A stretch of DNA of 5,650 nt, from contig PTKA01000122.1 in assembly GCA_002937525.1 (NCBI GenBank), positions 1-5,650 on the forward strand, read 5' to 3'. The position numbers were made by a program, and so were the translations under genes. Below, piece by piece: positions 1 to 5,650 of the stretch. Numbering within the stretch: the first letter of the stretch is position 1; each line of letters starts with the position of its first letter. The DNA comes from Alphaproteobacteria bacterium MarineAlpha10_Bin3. Its GTDB lineage: Bacteria > Pseudomonadota > Alphaproteobacteria > UBA8366 > GCA-2717185. Below the pieces are notes generated by a model, which was given only the letters and a program-made list of their open reading frames with translations, had not been told where the DNA came from and ran no database searches.

Positions 1-233
1 AACGTCGCCACCGCCGCTCCCGGCAGTCCGCCCAGCACGTATCCGATAAAGCTGGCCGTCGTGAACACCGGCCCCGGCGTCACCTGGCCAATCGCCACCG
101 CGTCCAGCAATTGCTGCTGCGTAAGCCATCCCAGCCGATCCACCAGGTCACCCTGCAGAAAAGCCAGCATCACGTATCCGCTTCCGAACAGCACCGCTCC
201 TATCTTCAAGAACAGCAGGTCGCGGTCCCGGAT
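1..233 (-). CDS. chrA: Internal fragment of a ChrA-family chromate transporter
   Basis: Read on the minus strand, this piece gives 77 codons without a stop. They match the start of the second half of ChrA (CHR family) chromate transporters. Recognisable pieces are LLFLKIGAVLFGSGYVMLAF, then GDLVDRLGWLTQQQLLDAVA, then GQVTPGPVFTTASFIGY. The FGSGYV and GQ(V/F)TPGP motifs are family hallmarks, and the segment is hydrophobic and membrane-type. ChrA proteins export chromate across the inner membrane and are usually about 400 residues, so only a fifth or less is present. The reading continues past base 1. At its 5' side the frame meets a TAG (complement of 234-236) exactly where aconitase sequence begins, so the N-terminal half is missing. 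Glycine is coded by GGA in 7 of 11 cases, unlike the GGC-rich genes downstream. The family call is firm. Whether the fragment belongs to this genome is doubtful. Confidence 0.85.
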   Translation of the reverse strand, partial: MRDRDLLFLKIGAVLFGSGYVMLAFLQGDLVDRLGWLTQQQLLDAVAIGQVTPGPVFTTASFIGYVLGGLPGAAVAT

Positions 234-236
234 CTA
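225..236. other. Junction between chrA and aconitase fragments
   Basis: Minus-strand ChrA similarity runs up to about base 233. Plus-strand aconitase similarity begins at about 231 (codons for D-L-S-S-Y-A). There is no intergenic DNA, terminator, transposon end or target-site duplication between two gene bodies that are both broken and point in opposite directions. The change in glycine codon use coincides with this point. An assembly or library chimera is the simplest explanation. A genuine deletion or recombination joining two distant loci is the alternative. Confidence 0.75.
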
Positions 237-815
237 AGCTCCTATGCGCAGCGCCGGGTGAACCACGACGTCATGACGCGCGCGACCTTCAATCAGGCCC
301 GGATCAGGAACGAGATGTGCCCCGGAACCGTGGGCGGGGTAACCCGCTATATGCCTGGCGGCGAGACGATGCCGATTTACCAGGCGGCGCAGCGCTACCG
401 GGCAGCGAATGTGCCGATGGTCGTTATCGGCGGCCTGGATTATGGCCAGGGTTCGTCGCGCGACTGGGCCGCCAAGGGCACGCGCGAGCTGGGCGTGAAG
501 GCGGTGATCGCCGAGGGCCTGGAACGGATCCACCGCTCCAATCTGATCGGTATGGGCGTCTTGCCATTACAGTTTCCCGACGGCGTGACCCGGCGCACGC
601 TGGCGTTGGACGGCAGCGAAACATTCGATCTGACCGGCCTTGAATCGGGCATCGAACCGGGCATGAATGTTCGCTGCACCATCAAGCGCGCCGATGGCGG
701 CACCGATAGCGTGGCGCTGATCTGCCGCCTCGATACCGCGGTCGAGGTCGAATATTACCGCCATGGCGGCAGCCTGCATTATGTGCTGCGCGGTATGCTC
801 AAGGGGGTGGAGTGA
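231..815 (+). pseudogene. 3' fragment of an AcnA-type aconitase-family hydro-lyase
   Basis: The roughly 194 codons before the TGA at 813-815 match the C-terminal swivel domain of AcnA/IRP-type aconitases. The signatures in order are SYAQRRVNHDVM (compare SYGSRRGNHEVM), RIRNEM with PGTVGGVTRYMPGG, MPIYQAAQRY, YGQGSSRDWAAKG (441-479), IAEGLERIHRSNLIGMGVLP, and the tail YYRHGGSLHYVLR. SSRD supplies the residues equivalent to the catalytic Ser642 and substrate-binding Arg644 of mitochondrial aconitase. The family interconverts hydroxy-tricarboxylates using a [4Fe-4S] cluster. The cluster-binding cysteines lie in the missing N-terminal four fifths of a protein that is normally about 890 residues. 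No native start is visible: the ATG at 111 lies in chrA-derived sequence. The stop overlaps the hyuA start (GTGA), so the gene belongs to the same operon. It could be the TCA enzyme, but the Hyu/SDR setting suggests a specialised paralogue. It is listed as a broken gene because only the fragment is present; the source genome may carry an intact copy. Confidence 0.85.
801..807 (+). promoter_or_regulatory. Ribosome binding site for the GTG start of hyuA-like gene
   Basis: AAGGGGG lies inside the last codons of the aconitase gene, four bases before the GTG at 812. It supports the GTG start, which is also needed to keep the N-terminal VDIGGTFTD motif. The next in-frame ATG lies well after this motif. 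Confidence 0.55.
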
Positions 816-2863
816 CCGCGAACGCGACAATCGGCGTCGATATCGGCGGGACCTTTACCGATGTCGTCTGCCGCCGGCCGGGCGAGGCGACGCGGATCGT
901 CAAAATCCCCAGCACCCCGGACGACCCCGCCCGCGCGGTCATCCAGGCGGCTGACCATATCGCCGCGCAGTGGGGCGTGACGGCGGCCGAAATCGCCCGC
1001 TTCGCGCATGGCACCACGGTTGCAACCAACGCCGTCATCGAACGCGCCGGCGCCACGATTGGACTGCTCGCCACCAAGGGATTCCGCGACACGCTCGAAA
1101 TCGGGCGGCAGATGCGCCAGAACATGTACGGCCTGATCCTGGAGCCGGAAACGCCGATTTTTCTGGCCCCCGGCGCCTACCGCCGGGAGGTCCGCGAACG
1201 CATCTCGGCGAGCGGCGAAGTGATAGAGGCGCTGAACGAAGCGGACGTGATCGCGGCGGTCGATGCGCTGGTCGCGGATGGCATCGAAGCGCTCGCGGTC
1301 TGCCTGTTGTTCTCTTTCGTCAATCCGGCGCACGAAAAACGCATCAAACAACTGGTCAATGAACGCCATCCCCAGCTCGATATATCGTTATCCTGCGAAG
1401 TGGACCCGGCATTCCGCGAATATGAACGCACCGTCGTCACCGCTTTCGACGCCTATATAAAACCGACCATCGACAGCTATCTGGGCGCGCTGGAGGTGAA
1501 TTTGCGCGAGGCCGGCCTGGCGACGCCCCTGCTCATCATGCAATCGCGCGGCGGCCTTGCCGCCTCCGTGGTGGCCCGCCAACGGCCCGTGCGGTTGTTT
1601 CTTTCCGGTCCGGCGGCGGGCGTGATCGGCGGCCAGATGACCGGCGTCGCCGATGGCATCCACGATTTGATCACGGTCGATGTCGGCGGCACCAGTTGCG
1701 ATATCGCGTTGATCAGCGCGGCCAAGCCGATCATCCGCGCCGAGGGCGCAATTGCCGGCTACCCGGTCCGGGTGCCGATGGTCGATGTCAATGCGATCGG
1801 CGCCGGCGGCGGCAGCATCGCGTGGATCGACGCCGCTGGCGGCATCCGTGTTGGCCCCCAATCGGCCGGCGCGCAACCTGGACCCGCCTGTTACGGCCAG
1901 GGCGGCGAGGACGCAACGGTCACCGACGCCTCGCTCATTCTGGGCTATCTGAACCCGGATTATTTCGCCGGCGGCGGCCAGAAATTGAGCATCGAGCGCG
2001 CCCGCGCAGCCGTGGCGGCCAAGCTGGCCGGCCCGCTTGGCCTGTCGGTCGAGGCCGCGGCACTGGGCATCCACCGGGTCGTCAATGCCCAGATGTCGGA
2101 AGGCATCAAGCTGGTCTCGATTCGTCAGGGTCTCGACCCGCGCGATTTCTGCCTGCTGCCGCTGGGCGGCGCCGGTGCGCTGCACGCCTGCGCGCTGGCG
2201 GCGGAACTGGCGATCGCGCGCATCCTTGTGCCACGCCATCCGGGCGTGCTGTCCGCCGCCGGCCTGCTTTGCGCCACGGTGCAACATGAAATATCGGCCG
2301 CGTTCAACCGGCCCATGACCAATTTGGCGGTTGCCGCCGTCAGCAGCGAACTGGACGGTCTTGACCGGCGATGCGACGCGCTGATGGATGCGGAAGGCAT
2401 TGCGCCGGCGGCGCGCGAAATCCAGTATTTCGCCGATGTTTGCTATATCGGCCAATCCTATCACCTGGAAATCCCGCTCGACATGGCGTCGGCCGATCCG
2501 TTGGGCGATCTTTACCGGGACTTCATGGCGGTGCATGACCGGGTCTATGGCCACGCCGCCCCGACGCCAGCGCGAATCGTCAATCTTCGCAGCGTCCATC
2601 AAGAAGCGGCCGGTGCGCAAGACGAGCCACCGCCACCCCCGGCTGGCGGCGAAGCAAGAAAGGGCGGGCGCAAAATCATCGTGCCCGAATGCAGCGGTCC
2701 GGTCGATGCCGTTGTGTATGAACGCGCCGCCCTGGCGGCCGGGTCCATCGTCGAAGGCCCGGCCATCATCGAACAGGAAGATACGACGATCCTGATCGCC
2801 CCCGGCTGGCGGGGGCAAACGACGGCGTCCGGCGCGCTGCTCCTGGAAAGCATTCAACCATGA
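812..2863 (+). CDS. HyuA-like hydantoinase/oxoprolinase ATPase subunit
   Basis: This 683-residue cytoplasmic protein has the usual length for HyuA-type subunits. The ASKHA-fold (actin-like ATPase) signatures are intact: VDIGGTFTD at residues 9-17, HGTTVATNAV around 66-75, VDVGGTSCDIA from 289, DVNAIGAGGGS at 325-335, GPACYG at 357-362, and LPLGGAGALHA further on. The C-terminal EGPAIIEQEDTT (648-659) is typical of the family. Relatives are N-methylhydantoinase HyuA, the N-terminal half of 5-oxoprolinase, caprolactamase, and the acetone and acetophenone carboxylase subunits. In these, the subunit uses ATP to phosphorylate the substrate oxygen for the partner subunit. A proline-rich, then basic, stretch at about 604-622 (five prolines in a row) looks like a flexible linker before the C-terminal domain. 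The GTG start overlaps the aconitase stop, and the ATG of hyuB overlaps this stop. No acetone carboxylase gamma subunit is present here. The family is certain, the substrate unknown. Confidence 0.93.
   Translation: MTANATIGVDIGGTFTDVVCRRPGEATRIVKIPSTPDDPARAVIQAADHIAAQWGVTAAEIARFAHGTTVATNAVIERAGATIGLLATKGFRDTLEIGRQMRQNMYGLILEPETPIFLAPGAYRREVRERISASGEVIEALNEADVIAAVDALVADGIEALAVCLLFSFVNPAHEKRIKQLVNERHPQLDISLSCEVDPAFREYERTVVTAFDAYIKPTIDSYLGALEVNLREAGLATPLLIMQSRGGLAASVVARQRPVRLFLSGPAAGVIGGQMTGVADGIHDLITVDVGGTSCDIALISAAKPIIRAEGAIAGYPVRVPMVDVNAIGAGGGSIAWIDAAGGIRVGPQSAGAQPGPACYGQGGEDATVTDASLILGYLNPDYFAGGGQKLSIERARAAVAAKLAGPLGLSVEAAALGIHRVVNAQMSEGIKLVSIRQGLDPRDFCLLPLGGAGALHACALAAELAIARILVPRHPGVLSAAGLLCATVQHEISAAFNRPMTNLAVAAVSSELDGLDRRCDALMDAEGIAPAAREIQYFADVCYIGQSYHLEIPLDMASADPLGDLYRDFMAVHDRVYGHAAPTPARIVNLRSVHQEAAGAQDEPPPPPAGGEARKGGRKIIVPECSGPVDAVVYERAALAAGSIVEGPAIIEQEDTTILIAPGWRGQTTASGALLLESIQP
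2845..2850 (+). promoter_or_regulatory. Weak ribosome binding site for hyuB-like gene
   Basis: GGAAAG lies nine bases before the ATG at 2860, inside the last codons of the upstream gene. It is modest, and the ATGA overlap suggests that translation reinitiation also contributes. Confidence 0.35.
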
Positions 2864-4560
2864 CCGATGACCTGGCGTCGCTGGACCCGATTACGGTCGA
2901 GGTCATCCGCAACAAGCTTGACGGTATCGCCAACGAGATGGAATCGACGCTGGTGCGCAGTTCCTTCTCGCCGATCGTCAAGGAAGGGCTCGACGCATCG
3001 GCCAGCCTTTTTACCATGCGGGGCGAAGCGCTGGCCCAGGCCATCGCCATCCCGATCCATCTGGCCACCCTGATCCCAATCGTGCGCACGATGCTCGACA
3101 AATATCCGCCCGATATTATGATTGAGGGCGATATTTACATCATGAACGACCCCTATTGCGGCGGCACCCACTTGCCCGATATCGCTTTGGTCATGCCGAT
3201 CTTCCACAATGGCTGGCCGGTCGCCATGGCCGCCGCGATGACCCATCACCAGGATGTCGGTGGCATGTCGCCGGGTTCGGTGCCCACCAACGCCACCGAA
3301 ATCTACCAGGAAGGCATCCGTATTCCGCCGCTGAAATTCCGCGACGGCAATGTGATGAACGACACGCTGATCGACATGCTGAAGCTGAACGTGCGCATTC
3401 CCGAGACCTTCATGGGCGATCTCAACGCCCAGCTTGCGGCCTGTAGCGTGGGCGGGCGGCGGATCGCGGAACTGGCCGCGCGCTACGGCGACAATTATCT
3501 GACCGCCGTCTTCGAGGAACTGCTGGACCGCTCCGAGACGATGACCCGCCACGCCATCGAGGCAATCCCCGACGGTGTGTACAGCTATGTCGATTATCTC
3601 GACAATGACGGTATCGAACTCGACAAGGAGATTGAAATCCACGCTGCCGTCACCGTGCGCGGCAGCAATATTCATATCGATTTCGCCGGCACCAGCCCGC
3701 AGGTCAAGGGTCCGTTCAACTGCGTGCGGTCCGGTTCGCTGGCCGCCGCCTATTTCGCACTCCGGGCGGTGACCGACCCGACCATTCCAACCAACGGCGG
3801 ATGTTTCCGGCCGGTAACGCTCGATTTGCCCGAAGGCAGCCTGCTGTGCCCGCGCGACGGTGCGCCGGTCAATGCCCGGACCTCGACCATCAAGCGGGTC
3901 GCCAGTTGCATCCTGGGCGCGCTGCGCCGCGCATTGCCGGACAGGTTGCCGGCCGACAATGGCGGTGAGATGCTGTTGCTCGCCTTCGGCGGCCAGCGGC
4001 CGGGCGGCGCCAACTATGTCGTCGGCGAGATGATCGCGTCGGGCAGCGGGGCGAGTGCGGCCCGCGACGGCGTCGATATGATCGAAACCGACTGCACGAA
4101 CTGCATGAATTTGCCGGTCGAGGCGATGGAAATGGACGCGCCGATCCGTATTCTGCGTTCCGAGCTGCGCCGCGATTCGGGCGGTCCCGGCATGCATCGC
4201 GGCGGCCTTGGTCTGCGGCGCGAATATGAAATCCTGGACGGCGATGTCGTCCTGACCTATCGCGGCGAACGCCATCGGCGGCCGGCTTTGGGTGCCGATG
4301 GCGGCGGTGCGGGCGCCACGGCGCGCGGCGTCATTACGCGGCGCGACGGCACGGTCGAGGAGATTCCCTCGAAATGCGTCACCCTCCTCCAGGCCGGCGA
4401 CCGCCTGTTGATCGAAACCGCCGGCGGCGGCGGTTATGGCGACCCGGCCGGCCGGTCGCAAGCGGCGAGGCGCCTGGATGTGCTGAACCGCAAGACCAGC
4501 GCGGCGGCAAACATGACCAGCGCGGCGGCAAACATGAAAGGAAACGACGATGCGGTTTGA
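2860..4560 (+). CDS. HyuB-like hydantoinase/oxoprolinase subunit
   Basis: This 566-residue protein is the partner of the upstream HyuA-like subunit and falls in the normal HyuB length range, shorter than acetone carboxylase alpha (over 750). The N-terminus has the family pattern DPITVEVIRNKL followed by E-STL-RSSFSPIVKEG. The hallmark NDPYCGGTHLPD is at residues 96-107, and its Asp and His residues are candidates for metal or substrate binding. Further family features are a VKGPFNCVRSG segment, TNGGCFRPV, a GGPGMHRGGLGLRREYE block, and the closing GGGGYGDP at 522-529. HyuA/HyuB pairs carry out ATP-dependent opening of cyclic amides such as hydantoins and 5-oxoproline, or carboxylation of ketones in related enzymes. 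The start ATG overlaps the hyuA stop by four bases, implying coupled, matched production of the two subunits. The last 20 or so residues are odd: two copies of TSAAANM (546-559) from an exact DNA duplication, then a tail overlapping the SDR start. The substrate cannot be assigned. Confidence 0.93.
   Translation: MTDDLASLDPITVEVIRNKLDGIANEMESTLVRSSFSPIVKEGLDASASLFTMRGEALAQAIAIPIHLATLIPIVRTMLDKYPPDIMIEGDIYIMNDPYCGGTHLPDIALVMPIFHNGWPVAMAAAMTHHQDVGGMSPGSVPTNATEIYQEGIRIPPLKFRDGNVMNDTLIDMLKLNVRIPETFMGDLNAQLAACSVGGRRIAELAARYGDNYLTAVFEELLDRSETMTRHAIEAIPDGVYSYVDYLDNDGIELDKEIEIHAAVTVRGSNIHIDFAGTSPQVKGPFNCVRSGSLAAAYFALRAVTDPTIPTNGGCFRPVTLDLPEGSLLCPRDGAPVNARTSTIKRVASCILGALRRALPDRLPADNGGEMLLLAFGGQRPGGANYVVGEMIASGSGASAARDGVDMIETDCTNCMNLPVEAMEMDAPIRILRSELRRDSGGPGMHRGGLGLRREYEILDGDVVLTYRGERHRRPALGADGGGAGATARGVITRRDGTVEEIPSKCVTLLQAGDRLLIETAGGGGYGDPAGRSQAARRLDVLNRKTSAAANMTSAAANMKGNDDAV
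4494..4537 (+). repeat. Exact 21-bp tandem duplication, two copies
   Basis: ACCAGCGCGGCGGCAAACAT plus a final G is present at 4495-4515 and again at 4516-4536. Period-21 identity extends one base on each side. The unit is a whole number of codons, so hyuB stays in frame and gains TSAAANM twice near its C-terminus, beyond the conserved domain. The second copy ends directly before the SDR ribosome binding site. Replication slippage is the likely origin. Confidence 0.95.
4537..4544 (+). promoter_or_regulatory. Ribosome binding site for the SDR gene
   Basis: AAAGGAAA lies five bases before the ATG at 4550, within the hyuB coding end. It is the clearest Shine-Dalgarno sequence in the operon and fixes the SDR start 11 bases inside hyuB. 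Confidence 0.7.
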
Positions 4561-5311
4561 CGGCAAGGGCGTGATCGTGACGGGGGCGGCCGGCGGGATC
4601 GGCCGGGAAACCTGCCGGCAATTCGCCGCCGAAGGGGCGGCGGTGGCGGTCTGCGATCTGGACCAGGCGATGGCGGCGCGGGTGGCGGCGGAAATTAACG
4701 ATGCCGGTGGCGTGGCGCATCCGTTCATGGTTGACGTGACCGACCCGCAGTCGGTTGCGGCCTGCATCGAGGGCGCGGCCATGGCGCTGGGCGGGCTGGA
4801 TGTGATCGTCAACAATGCCGGTATCCGCGAGATCGTGCCGGTGCTCGATTTGAGCTTTGAGGAATGGAACAAGGTCATTGCCGTCAATATCACCGGCGTC
4901 TTCTTGTGCGCGCAGGCGTTCGCCCGCCACCTTGTGGCGGCGGACCGGCCCGGCGCGATCGTCAATCTGGCCTCGACCCTGGGGGTTCAGGGTGCGCCGA
5001 AGCGCGCCGCCTATTCGGCGTCGAAACACGCCGTCAACGGCTTGACCAAACAGATGGCGCTGGAATTGGGTGAAAAAGGCATCCGGGTCAACGCGGTCGG
5101 GCCCGGCGTTATCCGCACGCCGATGACGGAACGCTATTTCCAGGATGCGGATTACGCCGACGGCATCCGCGCCATCCATGCGCTGAACCGCTGGGGCGAA
5201 CCAGGCGAAGTCGCCAAGGCGATCTTGTTTCTGGCCTCCGACGACGCCAGTTTCTGCACCGGCACGACGCTGATGGTCGATGGCGGCTGGACGGCGGGCA
5301 AGAAATTCTAG
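4550..5311 (+). CDS. Short-chain dehydrogenase/reductase, classical SDR
   Basis: This 253-residue soluble oxidoreductase is a full-length classical SDR with a Rossmann fold. The cofactor motif TGAAGGIG is at residues 11-18. An acidic Asp36 at the end of the second strand (CDLD) is typical of NAD(H) rather than NADP(H) preference. NNAG is at 88-91. The catalytic tetrad is Asn113, Ser142, Tyr155 and Lys159 (YSASK). The C-terminus has the usual PG-IRTPM segment and ends MVDGGWTAGKKF. Such enzymes interconvert alcohols and ketones or reduce oxoacyl groups; annotation pipelines often name them FabG-like or glucose 1-dehydrogenase without real substrate evidence. The gene overlaps hyuB by 11 bases and has its own good ribosome binding site, so it belongs to the operon and probably acts on a product or precursor of the Hyu reaction. 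The family is firm, the substrate unknown. Confidence 0.95.
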   Translation: MRFDGKGVIVTGAAGGIGRETCRQFAAEGAAVAVCDLDQAMAARVAAEINDAGGVAHPFMVDVTDPQSVAACIEGAAMALGGLDVIVNNAGIREIVPVLDLSFEEWNKVIAVNITGVFLCAQAFARHLVAADRPGAIVNLASTLGVQGAPKRAAYSASKHAVNGLTKQMALELGEKGIRVNAVGPGVIRTPMTERYFQDADYADGIRAIHALNRWGEPGEVAKAILFLASDDASFCTGTTLMVDGGWTAGKKF

Positions 5312-5318
5312 CGTTGCC

Positions 5319-5531
5319 CTAATCTTTGGGCGGGATCGCTGCGCGCCGGCGTTCTTCCATTGCGGTCACGATGGCGCGTTTTTCGGTCTGCGTGGCGGTG
5401 GGCCAGGCGCTGATTTCGGCAATGGTGCGAAAACAGCCGTAACAGGCGGCGATGCGCGCATCGATGATGCAAACGCCCAAACACGGCGAGTCAATCGTGG
5501 CGGCGCTGCTGAAGGAAGCGGGTTCGGTCAT
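5319..5531 (-). CDS. DUF1289 family small cysteine-motif protein
   Basis: A 70-residue protein starts at the ATG complementary to 5529-5531. It shows the DUF1289 pattern: SPC-LGVC with Cys17 and Cys21, then C-YGC with Cys30 and Cys33, followed by RT--EIS-W (35-43). Four spaced cysteines suggest binding of a metal or Fe-S cluster, but the family role is not established. The length fits the family, whose members are mostly small and proteobacterial. A TTG at 5573 would add 14 residues (MRRSEEPRRPSRIA), a basic stretch not needed for the domain. Neither start has a strong ribosome binding site, so the ATG is preferred. The gene converges on the SDR with only seven bases between stop codons and is probably unrelated to the operon. 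Confidence 0.85.
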   Translation of the reverse strand: MTEPASFSSAATIDSPCLGVCIIDARIAACYGCFRTIAEISAWPTATQTEKRAIVTAMEERRRAAIPPKD

Positions 5532-5620
5532 GGCGATGCGACTGGGCCTACGCGGTTCTTCGCTGCGGCGCAAGCCCGCGCATCGTTGACCGCACCCTTT
5601 CTATCGGCCACTCTGCTGGC
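5532..5620. other. Short upstream region between divergent genes
   Basis: About 90 bases separate the DUF1289 ATG from the next possible plus-strand start. A TTGACC at 5586-5591 resembles a -35 box, but no matching -10 sits at 16-18 bases, so no promoter is called. No palindrome or other clear operator is visible. Confidence 0.35.
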
Positions 5621-5650
5621 ATGGAATTCAAGGAGAATGCGGATCGTTTG
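5621..5650 (+). CDS. Possible start of a truncated plus-strand gene
   Basis: An ATG at 5621 opens a ten-codon frame to the window end (MEFKENADRL), with no stop. No ribosome binding site precedes it. A second ATG at 5637 (MRIV in another frame) follows an AAGGAG at 5630-5635, but with only one base between, which is too close for normal initiation. Too little remains to name a family or be sure that either frame is used. Confidence 0.25.
   Translation, partial: MEFKENADRL

Noticed and set aside
111..230. Plus-strand extension of the aconitase frame back to ATG 111
   Set aside because: These 40 codons are antisense to convincing ChrA coding sequence and show no similarity to the aconitase family.
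779..1369. Minus-strand open frame of 196 codons opposite the start of the hyuA-like gene
   Set aside because: It overlaps conserved HyuA N-terminal motifs on the other strand and has shadow-type composition.
1388..2857. Minus-strand open frame of 489 codons opposite the hyuA-like gene
   Set aside because: It is a low-stop shadow of a GC-rich coding sequence with no domain or ribosome binding site.
4494..4537. The repeat as a CRISPR or attachment site
   Set aside because: Two directly abutting copies with no spacers, inside a coding frame, fit simple slippage. No integrase or cas gene is nearby.
2854..4965. Minus-strand open frame of 703 codons opposite hyuB and the SDR
   Set aside because: It lies opposite two unmistakable conserved genes, is rich in Arg, Ala, His and Asp as expected for a GC-rich shadow frame, and has no recognisable domain.
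5586..5614. Possible promoter starting at TTGACC
   Set aside because: The hexamer at a 17-base spacing is CACTCT, a poor -10 match, and the better CTATCG is only nine bases away.
5630..5639. AAGGAG plus ATG (MRIV frame) as a gene start
   Set aside because: Only one base separates the Shine-Dalgarno-like sequence from the ATG, and only four codons follow.

Overview
The window is GC-rich and densely coded. Most of it (about 231-5311) is one plus-strand, translationally coupled operon that looks proteobacterial, most likely alphaproteobacterial. The basis for that is the strong GGC/GCC codon bias, the GTGA and ATGA gene overlaps, and a DUF1289 gene next door. The assignment is an inference from sequence style, not from a marker gene.

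Layout. Bases 1 to about 233 encode, on the minus strand, an internal piece of a ChrA-type chromate transporter. It stops abruptly at about 225-236, where the sequence switches without a spacer into the 3' end of a plus-strand aconitase-family gene (to 815). Three complete genes follow: a HyuA-like hydantoinase/oxoprolinase ATPase subunit (812-2863, GTG start), a HyuB-like subunit (2860-4560), and a short-chain dehydrogenase (SDR, 4550-5311). The genes overlap by 4, 4 and 11 bases. A minus-strand DUF1289 gene (5319-5531) faces the SDR with a 7-base gap. Upstream of it is a short region of about 90 bases, and a possible plus-strand start at 5621 runs off the end.

How the genes may work together. 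HyuA and HyuB together form the ATP-dependent enzyme of the N-methylhydantoinase / 5-oxoprolinase / acetone- and acetophenone-carboxylase superfamily. These enzymes phosphorylate an amide, lactam or enol oxygen to drive ring opening or carboxylation. An aconitase-type hydro-lyase (dehydration/rehydration of a hydroxy-polycarboxylate) and an NAD-type SDR (alcohol/ketone redox) in the same operon suggest a catabolic route for an unidentified heterocyclic, ketone or carboxylic acid substrate. The substrate cannot be read from the sequence.

Two points stand out. First, the chrA/aconitase junction: the two sides differ clearly in glycine codon use, so it may be an assembly chimera or a real recombination point. 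Second, an exact 21-bp tandem duplication lies in the last codons of hyuB, directly before the SDR ribosome binding site. I see no CRISPR array, tRNA, rRNA, insertion sequence or convincing new defence-like system.
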